This document shows positions 54,765-63,865 of a stretch of 64,000 bases of DNA, piece after piece. The position numbers were made by a program, and so were the translations under genes. Position 1 is the first letter of the stretch. The number at the start of each line of letters is the position of its first letter. The notes under the pieces were generated by a model. That model was not told where the DNA came from. It worked only from the letters and a program-made list of their open reading frames with translations, and searched no databases. Source of the DNA: an uncultured Prochlorococcus sp. (GTDB lineage Bacteria; Cyanobacteriota; Cyanobacteriia; PCC-6307; Cyanobiaceae); the NCBI GenBank assembly GCA_902538515.1, contig CACBFH010000001.1, forward strand, positions 124,001 to 188,000, written 5' to 3'.

Positions 54765-55871
54765 TTATTGATCTAGAAGTTTTTCGAAAATATTTTTATG
54801 TTTATTAATCCAGTTTTGTATATCAAAAAACTCAATTGCTCTGATTCTTGAGGCTTGAGACATAATGATTTTTTTGTCTATAATTTCCTTCATCCCATTA
54901 CAAATATCAGATTTGTGAGGAATTATAGTTTGCTCCCAATTTTCTTGAACTTTTATTCCTAGACCTGATTCTTGCCCTACCAATTCTGGAATCCCGCCAC
55001 TAGAAGAATATAAAATAGGAAGTCCACTTGCCATTGCCTCAAGCACCGCTGTTGGGCAATTATCTTGAAAACTCATTGTTATATAGGCATCTGCTTTTTG
55101 ATATATTTTTGGAGCATCTTTTTGAGAATATTTCTCTATGAATTTTATGTGATCTTCTAGTTTCAATTGTCTAATATTTAAATTAATATTAGTTCTATCT
55201 TCAATTAAACCTGCGATTATTAATTGAATATTATTACTTTCCAAAAGTAATTCTTTCAATGCATAAAGAACAGATAAGATTCGATAATTACTATTTTTCC
55301 TAATATTTCCTGTGATCAAAAATGTAAAAAATTTATTTTCCGATTTATTAGCTGGGGTAAAGATTGATGTATTAACTGCATTGTAGAGTATCTCACCATT
55401 ACCAACCCTTTTGCCTAGAAATTTCTCAGAGGCTTTTTTACAGAAATTTGATTGCCAAAGAACATAATCTGCAGAATGATAAATTCTTGACATTCTTTGG
55501 TTTTCTTTCCTCCAATCACCTTTGAACCATTCCGGATAAAAGACCCCATTTTGATTAAGAACTATTGGAACTTTTTTTCTCCTCATAAGATTAATTGAAA
55601 AGGGTGATATATCTACAGAATTTGACAAGAGATAAATGATATTAAAATTCCAATTATGTTCTGGGAAGAAATGATTTAATTTTTTAACCTTCACTAATGG
55701 ACCACCAATATTACCTATTAGTGAGCCTCCATAATATAGTTTGGGATTTTTTATAGAAAAGTTTGATGAAACAAATAGATAATTATAAATTAATTTTATT
55801 GACTCTTTTAAAGTCCAAAAATTTTTAATTGGCCTTTTAATTATTGAAAAAATCTTTAAGAAATTTGTCAC
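54765..55871 (-). CDS. Family 4 (group 1) glycosyltransferase
   Basis: This 368-residue protein has the GT-B fold pattern of GT4 enzymes. The acceptor-side N-terminal half has 'SLIGNIGGPLVKVKKLNHFF'. The C-terminal donor half has 'FFTFLITGNIRKNSNYRILS' and the E-x7-E element in 'DNCPTAVLEAMASGLPILYS'. It probably adds one sugar to a surface polysaccharide; donor and acceptor cannot be told. Start is GTG at 55871, overlapping the stop of the next glycosyltransferase by one base (TAGTG), so the two are coupled. It is the last gene of the minus-strand cluster, next to lexA. Sequence is Asn, Ile and Lys rich. Confidence 0.85.
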   Translation of the reverse strand: MTNFLKIFSIIKRPIKNFWTLKESIKLIYNYLFVSSNFSIKNPKLYYGGSLIGNIGGPLVKVKKLNHFFPEHNWNFNIIYLLSNSVDISPFSINLMRRKKVPIVLNQNGVFYPEWFKGDWRKENQRMSRIYHSADYVLWQSNFCKKASEKFLGKRVGNGEILYNAVNTSIFTPANKSENKFFTFLITGNIRKNSNYRILSVLYALKELLLESNNIQLIIAGLIEDRTNINLNIRQLKLEDHIKFIEKYSQKDAPKIYQKADAYITMSFQDNCPTAVLEAMASGLPILYSSSGGIPELVGQESGLGIKVQENWEQTIIPHKSDICNGMKEIIDKKIIMSQASRIRAIEFFDIQNWINKHKNIFEKLLDQ

Positions 55872-56986
55872 TAAATTATATCTTTATAAACTTTTTCCCA
55901 ATGTTGTTTAGCAATTTCTTTCCAATCAAATTTTAATATATGTTCTCTTATTAATTTTTGAGATTCTTTTTCATTTTTATAAAAATTATTCAGAATTAGT
56001 TCGACTTTATTAGCTAAATTTTTGGAATCAATTGCTCTGGATATCTCTCCTGGAATATTATCTTTAATAACATCTTCGGCCATGCCTACTCTTGTTGTAA
56101 CTACAGGGACTCCACATGCCATACTTTCGATAAGCCCTAAAGGGCCTCCCTCTTCCCTTGAGGTTATTAGATAAAGATCTAATGCTTGATATAAGGGGAT
56201 AAGATCATCTATTTCTGAAACAAAAGTATGGTAATAGGGTATATTATTTTTTCTTAGTTCCTTTTTTACGTAACCTCTAGATGGTCCTGTGAGTAAAGCA
56301 TATATTGGATATCCTCTTTTTTTAAGTATTTTTAATGTATTTATAAATATATCAGGGCCCTTAATTAACTTAGGTTTTAAACCTTCTCCCCATCCTATTC
56401 CATCTTTCTGAAATGATCCAATAACTATAGAATCGCGTGGGATTTTTAAAATATCTCTAATCTTCTCTTTTCCTCTTTTAAAGGTAGGTGTAAATTGTTT
56501 TGTATTTACACCAAGAGGAATTCTTACTATTTTTTCTTGAGAAATTCCCCACTTTAATAATCTTTTTTCGACAATAGTCGAGGCGGTAATAACTTTGGAG
56601 AGTCTAGGAATGGTTTTGAGAAAATTATCGATATGTATTTTTACTTCATCTCCGTCAGTTGACTTGCCATGAAAAAATGTCGAAATAAAATAATTATCTT
56701 TTGACATATGTTCTCCCCAATTTACCCACATATATTGAGAACCAAAATGAACTATTTTTTTGATAGTTTTTGAGGGATTGGTTAACATCTCTATTTTGTT
56801 GGGTGTTAAGATATCAAGTTCTCTTTTTAAATTGAGTCCTACATTTTTTATTGCCCAATCTTTATTTTCAGTTACATATTTAATAGGACAGCCTTTATCT
56901 TCATATAAATTTAATTTTGTAAGATACTTCCATGGGAGACAATAAAGTTTGTTTCTGTAAGTTCGAGTTATATTTTTTAATTTCAT
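55871..56986 (-). CDS. Family 4 (group 1) glycosyltransferase
   Basis: This 371-residue GT4 enzyme has 'IVRIPLGVNTKQFTPTF' near the domain junction, 'IVIGSFQKDGIGWGEGLKPK' and the donor-site 'SREEGGPLGLIESMACGVPV' near residues 288-307 with the conserved Glu. The N-terminal part begins 'MKLKNITRTYRNKLYCLPWK' and has no signal peptide. It overlaps the end of gmd by 4 bp upstream and the next glycosyltransferase by one base downstream, so the three genes form one operon. The sugar donor might be the GDP-deoxyhexose made through gmd, but this is inference from linkage. Confidence 0.86.
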   Translation of the reverse strand: MKLKNITRTYRNKLYCLPWKYLTKLNLYEDKGCPIKYVTENKDWAIKNVGLNLKRELDILTPNKIEMLTNPSKTIKKIVHFGSQYMWVNWGEHMSKDNYFISTFFHGKSTDGDEVKIHIDNFLKTIPRLSKVITASTIVEKRLLKWGISQEKIVRIPLGVNTKQFTPTFKRGKEKIRDILKIPRDSIVIGSFQKDGIGWGEGLKPKLIKGPDIFINTLKILKKRGYPIYALLTGPSRGYVKKELRKNNIPYYHTFVSEIDDLIPLYQALDLYLITSREEGGPLGLIESMACGVPVVTTRVGMAEDVIKDNIPGEISRAIDSKNLANKVELILNNFYKNEKESQKLIREHILKFDWKEIAKQHWEKVYKDII

Positions 56987-57960
56987 AATAGATTATCCTT
57001 TATAAGATCAAATTCTTCTTTTGCCATAATGTTGGCTAACTCAGGCATATATGTTTTTGCACACCACTTTAGTTTTGAATTTGCTTTCTTTGGGAAACCA
57101 AAACCTGATTTTATTTCTGAGGGTCTTTTAAATGAATCATTTATAATTACATGATTTTCCCAATTTAAATTAAAGTATGAAAAGACTATATCAACGAAAT
57201 CTTTTAGACCATAAATTTTCCCAGTGGCAATTACATAATCTTCTCCTTTTTCTTGCTGCAACATTTTCCACATAGCCTCAACATATTCGGGAGCCCATCC
57301 CCAATCCCTTCTGATAGATAAATTACCGAGTTCAAGAATACTTTGCTTACCTAAAGCTATTTTTGCTGCAGAACGGCATATTTTTCGAGTTACAAATCTA
57401 GATGGTCTTAAAACAGATTCATGATTGAACATAATACCGGAACAGGCAAATAATCCATAACTTTCTCTATAGTTAGCAACTTGCCAATATGCTGAAGCCT
57501 TTGCAACTCCATAAGGACTCTTAGGCCGGAAAGGAGTATTTTCATCTGCAGGCTTTTCTCCAGTGTCACCAAAGCACTCTGATGAACCTGCATTGTAAAA
57601 CTTACAATTAATACCAAAAAATCTTATGGCCTCAAGAATATTTATTGTTACATTGGCAATACTTTCTAAAGTTTCTAGAGGTTGCTCGAATGATAACCCA
57701 ACTGAGCTTTGTCCAGCTAAATTATATATTTCATCTGGAACAACTTTTTCTATAACTTTTAAAGTGCTTCTAAAGTCATTTAATGCAACGGAATGCAAAA
57801 TAATTTCACCTTTGATTCCAAGTTTCTCAAGTGAAGTGAATAATGATATCTCTGCATCTCTCGATGTGCCGTGTACTTTATAGCCTTTATTCAATAAAAA
57901 TTTCGCAAGATATCCTCCATCTTGTCCAGAAATACCAAAAATTAGAGCAACTTTTTTCAT
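56983..57960 (-). CDS. gmd: GDP-mannose 4,6-dehydratase
   Basis: Gmd converts GDP-mannose to the 4-keto-6-deoxy sugar used for GDP-fucose, GDP-rhamnose or GDP-perosamine. It is an SDR enzyme: 'ALIFGISGQDGGYLAKFLL' (NAD site) at the N-terminus, 'YNAGSSECFG' with the catalytic Ser/Thr region and Glu, 'PKSPYGVAKASAYW' (Tyr-x3-Lys) and 'FNHESVLRPSRFVTRKI', a Gmd hallmark. The 325 residues are slightly shorter than usual. GDP-mannose would come from manC in the same cluster. No 4-reductase or aminotransferase completing the pathway is in the window, so the final sugar is unknown. Confidence 0.93.
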   Translation of the reverse strand: MKKVALIFGISGQDGGYLAKFLLNKGYKVHGTSRDAEISLFTSLEKLGIKGEIILHSVALNDFRSTLKVIEKVVPDEIYNLAGQSSVGLSFEQPLETLESIANVTINILEAIRFFGINCKFYNAGSSECFGDTGEKPADENTPFRPKSPYGVAKASAYWQVANYRESYGLFACSGIMFNHESVLRPSRFVTRKICRSAAKIALGKQSILELGNLSIRRDWGWAPEYVEAMWKMLQQEKGEDYVIATGKIYGLKDFVDIVFSYFNLNWENHVIINDSFKRPSEIKSGFGFPKKANSKLKWCAKTYMPELANIMAKEEFDLIKDNLL

Positions 57961-58058
57961 ATAAGGGATTTACTTTTCAAATCTTTGAAAATCATAATTT
58001 TTTAAGTCAAATTAAATTGAAATTTATTGATGTAAAAAAACACATTTTCTTATATCAT

Positions 58059-59417
58059 TTAGAGTCTGATTGGATTTAATTCTCTAGGAACTATACCTTT
58101 TAAATCATATACAATAGCATTAACTTTCAAAATTCTTTTCCATTCTGCATTGCTCATTTCAATGAATTTTTTGTGAGCAACTGCACAAAGTATTGCATCA
58201 TATTTTTTACTATTAGGAATATTATTTTTGATATCTAATCCATAAATATTTTTTGCTTCTGAGGGATTTATTCTGGGATCTACAATATCTAAATTTAATT
58301 TATATTCTCTTAATGCTTTTACAATATCAAACACTTTGGTATTTCTTAGATCTGGACAATTTTCTTTGAATGTAAACCCTAGAATTAAGGCATTAGACCT
58401 AACTAAAGAAATATTTTTTTTTGAAATCTCTAAAATTAATTGCTCTGCTACCCACTTGCCCATGTCATCATTTATTCTTCTTCCTGCTAAAACGATTTCT
58501 GGTTTATATCCTAATAATTGAGCTTTGTAGGTTAAGTAATAAGGATCTACTCCAATACAATGTCCTCCAACTAAACCAGGTTTAAATTTTATAAAATTCC
58601 ATTTAGTACCAGCAGCTTCTAAAACATCTAGGGTGTCAATATTTAGAAGTTTAAATATGATGGCAAGTTCATTCATTAATGCAATATTAATATCACGCTG
58701 TGTATTTTCTATAATTTTTGCCGCCTCTGCAATCTTGATATTCTTTGTGGGATGTGTTCCTGCTTTTATAATTGATCCGTAAAAGGAATTAATCCATTTT
58801 GCGGCTTTATTATCAGAGCCGCTAGTAACTTTAACTATATCCTTTAAACGATGTCTTGAATCTCCAGGGTTTATCCTCTCTGGACTATAACCGCAAGCAA
58901 AAATATTTTTTTTATCAGAATCTTCACATAATAGACCTGATTCTTTTTCTATTATTGGAATGCATATTTCTTGAGTTGTCCCAGGATAGACCGTGCTTTC
59001 GTAAATCACAATTGGGATTGATTTGTTAAGTGTTTTAAATCTTATTTTTAATGCCTCAGCAACAGTCCTTGATGCTTTTTCTAGTGGTATTAAATCTGGT
59101 TGTTTATTTTCATTAATTGGTGTTGGAACAGTAATTATGAAAACATCAGCATTTGCAATAATTTCAATTTTATTTGTTAAGTCGAAAAAATCTGCTTTTA
59201 AAAGACTTTTTTTATTGACTTCATTTGTTTTATCAAAACCGCTCTTCAATTCAGAAATCCTTTCCTCATCAATGTCAAATCCAATAACTTTTCTATTTAA
59301 TTGCTTTCCGGTTTTGTAACATTTTTGTTTTTTTGCGATTTCAATGCAAAGTGGTAATCCAACATATCCCAAACCTATAACTGCTACTGTACATTTTTGA
59401 AGATCAGGAAATTTCAT
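58059..59417 (-). CDS. UDP-N-acetylhexosamine dehydrogenase (WbpO/TviB-like)
   Basis: This 452-residue nucleotide-sugar dehydrogenase oxidises C6 of a UDP-sugar with NAD. Motifs are 'VAVIGLGYVGLPLCIEIAKK', 'VPTPINENKQPDL', 'GYSPERINPGDSRHRLKDI', 'EAAKIIENTQRDINIALMNE' and the catalytic Cys in 'GLVGGHCIGVDPYYLT'. The pattern 'SPERINPGD' with 'GHCIGVDPYYL' places it with the WbpO/TviB/WbpA group (UDP-GalNAc or UDP-GlcNAc to uronic acid) rather than UDP-glucose dehydrogenase. It lies 12 bp after the epimerase gene at 59429. The product would be a UDP-HexNAcA for a surface polysaccharide. Confidence 0.88.
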   Translation of the reverse strand: MKFPDLQKCTVAVIGLGYVGLPLCIEIAKKQKCYKTGKQLNRKVIGFDIDEERISELKSGFDKTNEVNKKSLLKADFFDLTNKIEIIANADVFIITVPTPINENKQPDLIPLEKASRTVAEALKIRFKTLNKSIPIVIYESTVYPGTTQEICIPIIEKESGLLCEDSDKKNIFACGYSPERINPGDSRHRLKDIVKVTSGSDNKAAKWINSFYGSIIKAGTHPTKNIKIAEAAKIIENTQRDINIALMNELAIIFKLLNIDTLDVLEAAGTKWNFIKFKPGLVGGHCIGVDPYYLTYKAQLLGYKPEIVLAGRRINDDMGKWVAEQLILEISKKNISLVRSNALILGFTFKENCPDLRNTKVFDIVKALREYKLNLDIVDPRINPSEAKNIYGLDIKNNIPNSKKYDAILCAVAHKKFIEMSNAEWKRILKVNAIVYDLKGIVPRELNPIRL

Positions 59418-59428
59418 TTTAAGATTTT

Positions 59429-60451
59429 CTAAATTTTATAAAAATTTTTATACCAATTTATAAACTCATGAATACCTTCCTTGATTGGAGTATTAGGTTT
59501 ATAGTTAATCCAATTTTTAAGTAGGGAACAGTCTGAAGAGGTGGCGGCTACATCCCCTGGTTGCATTGGCAGGAAAGTCTTTTCTGCTTTCATATTCAAT
59601 GCATCTTCAATTGCGTTAATATAATCTATTAATAAAGTTGGTTTAGAATTTCCTATATTAAATATTCTATGAGGCGCCCAACTTGCAGATGGATTAGGAT
59701 TATTTTTATTATAAGTTTTATCTTCTTCAGGTGGTTTATTAATAACCTTCAAAATACTCTCAATTATGTCATCAATATAAGTGAAATCTCTTATCATTTT
59801 TCCGTGATTAAATACTTTTATTTCTTCTCCATTTAATATAGATTTCGTAAATAGGAATAAGGCCATATCTGGTCTTCCCCATGGACCATAAACAGTAAAA
59901 AATCTTAGACCAGTTGCAGGTATTGAATAGAGGTGACTATAAGAATGAGCCATCAACTCATTGGATCTTTTCGTAGCAGCATAAAGACTAACTGGATGAT
60001 CTGCATTGTTTGTTTCTGAAAAAGGCATTTTTGTATTGCCTCCGTAAACAGAACTACTACTTGCATAAACTAAATGTTTTACTTTATTGATTCTGCAAGA
60101 TTCTAAAATATTTGAAAATCCAATTAAATTTGAATTTATATAAGCATCTGGATTTTCTATTGAATATCTAACACCAGCCTGTGCGGCAAGATTTACTACT
60201 ACAGATGGCTTAAATTCAGAGAATATTTTTTTTAGATTATCTTTATTACAAATATCTCCATTAACAATTTTTACCTTTGACTTATTTGAAATCGCAATTT
60301 TTTCTAATTCATTAACTCGAGCTTCTTTCAGACTTGGATCATAATATGAACTGAAATTATCAATTCCTATAAATTTTATATTACTTTTTAAGAGTTTCTT
60401 ACATAAATGGAAACCAATAAATCCAGCAGCTCCAGTTACAAATATTTTCAT
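59429..60451 (-). CDS. NAD-dependent nucleotide-sugar epimerase (UDP-glucuronate 4-epimerase-like)
   Basis: This is a 340-residue extended SDR: 'MKIFVTGAAGFIGFHLCKKL' (NAD site), 'VVNLAAQAGVRYSIENPDAY', 'YASSSSVYGGNTKMPFSE' and 'LYAATKRSNELMAHSYSHLY' (Tyr-x3-Lys), then 'GLRFFTVYGPWGRPDMALFL'. These match UDP-glucuronate 4-epimerases and WbpP/TviC-like enzymes. The 'VYGPWGRPDMA' element favours the uronic-acid 4-epimerase type. Together with the downstream dehydrogenase it would supply a uronic acid or its epimer. It is the first gene of the minus-strand run after manC, with a 112-bp gap between them. Confidence 0.88.
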   Translation of the reverse strand: MKIFVTGAAGFIGFHLCKKLLKSNIKFIGIDNFSSYYDPSLKEARVNELEKIAISNKSKVKIVNGDICNKDNLKKIFSEFKPSVVVNLAAQAGVRYSIENPDAYINSNLIGFSNILESCRINKVKHLVYASSSSVYGGNTKMPFSETNNADHPVSLYAATKRSNELMAHSYSHLYSIPATGLRFFTVYGPWGRPDMALFLFTKSILNGEEIKVFNHGKMIRDFTYIDDIIESILKVINKPPEEDKTYNKNNPNPSASWAPHRIFNIGNSKPTLLIDYINAIEDALNMKAEKTFLPMQPGDVAATSSDCSLLKNWINYKPNTPIKEGIHEFINWYKNFYKI

Positions 60452-60563
60452 AAAATATTATCAATCTGAAATTTTTACTTAAATTTTAATCTCTAGAGGT
60501 CGAAAAATATAAAAATATCAATTTAACTTAAAAATTAATTTCTTAATTCTATTATTTAAGAGA

Positions 60564-62003
60564 TTATTTTATGCGGCCATAACTATCTTCAAACCTCTCA
60601 ATATCATCTTCTCCAAGATACTCCCCGCTTTGTATCTCAATTAATTTTAGAGGTAATTTGCCTGGGTTTGATAATCTATGTTTTGTTCCTAACGGAATAT
60701 AAGTACTTTGATTTTCTTCTAAAATAAAAACATCTTTATTAATTTCTACTTTAGCTAACCCGCTTACTACAACCCAGTGTTCTGATCTATGATGATGTAA
60801 TTGAAGAGATAATTTACCACCTGGATTGACATTTATAAGTTTTACTTGCCATCTTGAGTCTAATGCAATTGATTCATAAGAACCCCACGGACGAAATATT
60901 TTTTTATGCTCTTCTCCTTCTATTATATTTTTATTTTTAAGACTATTTACAATATCTTTTACTTTTTGAGACTTTTTCTGATCGGCAATTAAAACAGCAT
61001 CTTTTGTTTCAACAACTATTAAATTTTCTAAACCTATTGCAGCTATTAATCTGCTTTCGCCCCTTAAATAGCAATTAGATATATCTTTCGCAACTATATC
61101 GCCCTCAAATTTGTTCCCGTATTTATCTTTTTTAGAGATTTCCCAAACGGAATTCCAACTACCAATATCTTTCCAGCCAGCATCTAAAGGTAATACAGTA
61201 CCTTTTTTTGTTTTTTCCATCACGGCTACATCTACAGAAATATTCGGACAATTAATAAATTTATCCGGGTTAATTCTTTGGAAGTCCAAATCAATTTCAT
61301 TATCTTTTAGAGAATCTTTGCAAAAACTGATAATTTCAGGGTTGAATTTTTGTATTTCTTCGAGTATCAATCTCGCGTTAAACAAGAAAATACCACTATT
61401 CCACGTATACCTCTTATCTTTTATTAATTCTTCGGCTCTTTTTTTGTTAGGTTTCTCTATAAAGCTTTTTATAGTAGATCCTTTTAGTATTCCATTTTGG
61501 AATTGTTCAGATGATTTTATATATCCATAACCAGTTTCTGGGGATGTTGGAATAATTCCAAATGTGACAAGTCTTCCTTTAGATACATAATCTAAACCAG
61601 ATAATATTGCTTCTATGAATCTATTTTTATTTTGAATTTTATGATCTGATGAAAGGATCAAAAGGCATGGATCATCATATTTTTCAATTGCTTTTAAAGC
61701 TGCGAGGGAAATTGCAGGTGCGGTACTTCGGCCAAAAGGTTCTAATAAAATAGTAGATGGTTTGATATTTATTTCTCTCATTTGTTCAGCAACAATGAAT
61801 CTATGTTCTTCATTGCAAATAATTATTGGTGGTTTTATTCCTTGAATGGAACTTATTCTTTCTTGTGTTTCTTGTAATAATGTTTTTCCTTCTTTTGAAT
61901 TTATTGATAAAAATTGTTTAGGGTAACTTTGACGAGACAGAGGCCATAGTCTAGTTCCAAAACCTCCGCTAAGTATTACAGGTATAATTGTTTTTAATTG
62001 CAT
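60564..62003 (-). CDS. manC: Mannose-1-phosphate guanylyltransferase / mannose-6-phosphate isomerase
   Basis: The type II (ManC/CpsB) bifunctional enzyme makes GDP-mannose. The N-terminal nucleotidyltransferase has 'VILSGGFGTRLWPLSRQSYP' near residues 10-29 and 'FGRSTAPAISLAALKAIEKY'. The 'FIEKPNKKRAEELI' element binds the sugar phosphate. The C-terminal cupin (about 370-479) has 'KIFRPWGSYESIALDSRW' and 'SLQLHHHRSEHWVVVSG', the metal-binding His cluster. The 479-residue length is typical. Its product is the substrate for gmd in the same cluster. Divergent from the gene at 62131. Confidence 0.94.
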   Translation of the reverse strand: MQLKTIIPVILSGGFGTRLWPLSRQSYPKQFLSINSKEGKTLLQETQERISSIQGIKPPIIICNEEHRFIVAEQMREINIKPSTILLEPFGRSTAPAISLAALKAIEKYDDPCLLILSSDHKIQNKNRFIEAILSGLDYVSKGRLVTFGIIPTSPETGYGYIKSSEQFQNGILKGSTIKSFIEKPNKKRAEELIKDKRYTWNSGIFLFNARLILEEIQKFNPEIISFCKDSLKDNEIDLDFQRINPDKFINCPNISVDVAVMEKTKKGTVLPLDAGWKDIGSWNSVWEISKKDKYGNKFEGDIVAKDISNCYLRGESRLIAAIGLENLIVVETKDAVLIADQKKSQKVKDIVNSLKNKNIIEGEEHKKIFRPWGSYESIALDSRWQVKLINVNPGGKLSLQLHHHRSEHWVVVSGLAKVEINKDVFILEENQSTYIPLGTKHRLSNPGKLPLKLIEIQSGEYLGEDDIERFEDSYGRIK

Positions 62004-62130
62004 TAATTATTTTATTTTCATATTCATCTAATATTAAACTAATTATAAGTTTTCTAAAAATTGCTGAAAGTATTTCATAATATAATTTAGAAAAAATTAA
62101 TTAGGGTTCATAATTAATTGATTAAAATCT

Positions 62131-63153
62131 ATGTCTTTTTTAGAAAATAAAATTAATTTTGAAAAAAATAATGAATGTCCTTTGTGTAGAAGTAAAGATT
62201 TTTCTTTAAATATATCAAAATACAAAAATGTTTATTCCGAATTAATATCGCAATATATTAATTGTGAAGAAAATGATCTTTTTAAATTTAATAAAGTATG
62301 TAGATGTAATACTTGTTCATTAGTTTTCTGGAGATTTAAATTAAGTAAAGAAATTCGAAGATATTTGTATAATAAATTAATTCCTATTCATCCAAAGGGG
62401 GAAGATTCATCAGGAAAAAATTTTAATCTAAAATCCTTGATAGTAAGAATTGAAAAACTAGATAAATTTTCTGGTGAAAAAAAAAGGATTCTAAAAGGAT
62501 ACCTAACATCTATGGATTTTAAAAATCAAGATGAAATAGAAAAAGTAACTGATATGTTTTTTAAAAAAGAGGATTTTTTAAATTCTGATATTGAGTTTTT
62601 AAAAAAAATATTTAATAGAGGACCTAAATATTTAAGTAGATATTCCGGGTTCAGAGATACTAAAATAAACCAACTTATTATGGAAATTTTTAATAAATAT
62701 AACGATACTAAACATTATTTTGAATACGGTTGTACAATTTGGGGAGCAATTTCATTCGTGGAAAATAATGGCCATGAATGTATTTCTATCGTTCCGAAAA
62801 ATGAAATATTTTGGGATTGTAGATCACATCAAATAGAAACCAATCAATTAATAATAGATGAAATTAATATTGGTAAATATTCTCATCTTCTGAAAAATAG
62901 TTTACTTTCTTTATTTTTAATTTTGGATCATATTGATGATCCCTATTACTTTCTAAGGAATTTAATAGATAAAGGTTTAAAATTTGTTTTTATAGTACTA
63001 GAAAAATCATCAGAACAAAATTTACCTTTGCAGCATTTGACAGGTTGGAATGAGACAAGTTTAATTTACTTATCTAAGAAATTAGGTGGGAGAATAAAGA
63101 TGATAGATTTAGAATCAAACTCCTACAATGCCGCTTTGTTAAGCTTTATATAA
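62131..63153 (+). CDS. Zinc-ribbon protein with degenerate methyltransferase-like domain
   Basis: This 340-residue protein starts with a putative zinc-binding module: 'NECPLCRSKDFSL' and 'KVCRCNTCSLVFWRF' give Cys pairs at about residues 16-19 and 55-60, like the metal-binding leader of sugar methyltransferases. The C-terminal part has 'HYFEYGCTIWGAISFVENNG' where the AdoMet Gly-rich loop would be, 'LFLILDHIDDPYYFLRNLI' and 'PLQHLTGWNETSLIYLSKKL', which resemble the late motifs of Methyltransf_23 proteins. The Gly-rich loop is poor. A sugar or lipid C-methyltransferase acting in the polysaccharide cluster is the best guess, but it may be inactive. The middle (about 70-190) is unrecognised. 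Confidence 0.6.
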   Translation: MSFLENKINFEKNNECPLCRSKDFSLNISKYKNVYSELISQYINCEENDLFKFNKVCRCNTCSLVFWRFKLSKEIRRYLYNKLIPIHPKGEDSSGKNFNLKSLIVRIEKLDKFSGEKKRILKGYLTSMDFKNQDEIEKVTDMFFKKEDFLNSDIEFLKKIFNRGPKYLSRYSGFRDTKINQLIMEIFNKYNDTKHYFEYGCTIWGAISFVENNGHECISIVPKNEIFWDCRSHQIETNQLIIDEINIGKYSHLLKNSLLSLFLILDHIDDPYYFLRNLIDKGLKFVFIVLEKSSEQNLPLQHLTGWNETSLIYLSKKLGGRIKMIDLESNSYNAALLSFI

Positions 63154-63167
63154 ACAAATTTAGAAAT

Positions 63168-63860
63168 ATGCAAATGGAAAAGATAAGGATGGTCATACCT
63201 GCGCGAGGTGGTTCAAAAGGTCTCAAAAACAAACATTTGCAAATAATCAAAAATAAACCTTTAATCTTTTGGACTATTGATCAATTTATTGATGCATTTC
63301 AAGATGATGTTGAGATTTATATTTCAACTGACTGCAATAAAATAATAGATTTATGTTTAAAAAAATATAATAATATCAAGATTTTAAAAAGAAAACCTTC
63401 TTTAGCTAATGATACAAGCTCTACTGAAGAAGTTTTAAAAGATATCGCGTCAGATTGGTATAAAGATTTATCAGAAGATCAGTTTGTAATATATGCAAGT
63501 GCATGTGAAATTAATAGATCAAAAAAGTATTTACTGCAAGCAGTAGAATCATTAAGCGAGGATAAATCTATTGATACATTTATGTATGGCGAAAAGTCTC
63601 ATAAACACTTATGGGAAAATTGGCACAGAGAACCAGTTTTAATGAAGGATTGGATGAAGATTTATTCACCAAGACAATCCCAAGAATCAAATTTTCTCAT
63701 AGAACATTCTGGTTTAATCTTAATTACAAAATTAAAATACTGGTTAGATGGTAAAAGATTTGGTGGCAAAACTTTGATTAAAGAACTTGATGAATCATAT
63801 AGACATATAGATATACATAATGCAATTGATTTAAAAATTGCTAATTCAATACTAAATTAA
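63168..63860 (+). CDS. CMP-sugar synthetase-like protein (NeuA/PseF family)
   Basis: The 230-residue protein begins 'MQMEKIRMVIPARGGSKGLK' and continues 'NKHLQIIKNKPLIFWTIDQF', the nucleotide-binding P-loop region of CMP-N-acylneuraminate cytidylyltransferases. 'KRKPSLANDTSSTEEVLKDI' is also shared, as is 'AIDLKIAN' near the C-terminus, which matches the D-x-x-x-D region only loosely. It probably activates a nonulosonic acid or a similar 3-deoxy sugar with CTP. It follows the zinc-ribbon gene by 14 bp on the plus strand. The sugar acid is not identified, as no NeuB-like synthase is in the window. Confidence 0.82.
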   Translation: MQMEKIRMVIPARGGSKGLKNKHLQIIKNKPLIFWTIDQFIDAFQDDVEIYISTDCNKIIDLCLKKYNNIKILKRKPSLANDTSSTEEVLKDIASDWYKDLSEDQFVIYASACEINRSKKYLLQAVESLSEDKSIDTFMYGEKSHKHLWENWHREPVLMKDWMKIYSPRQSQESNFLIEHSGLILITKLKYWLDGKRFGGKTLIKELDESYRHIDIHNAIDLKIANSILN

Positions 63861-63865
63861 AAATC

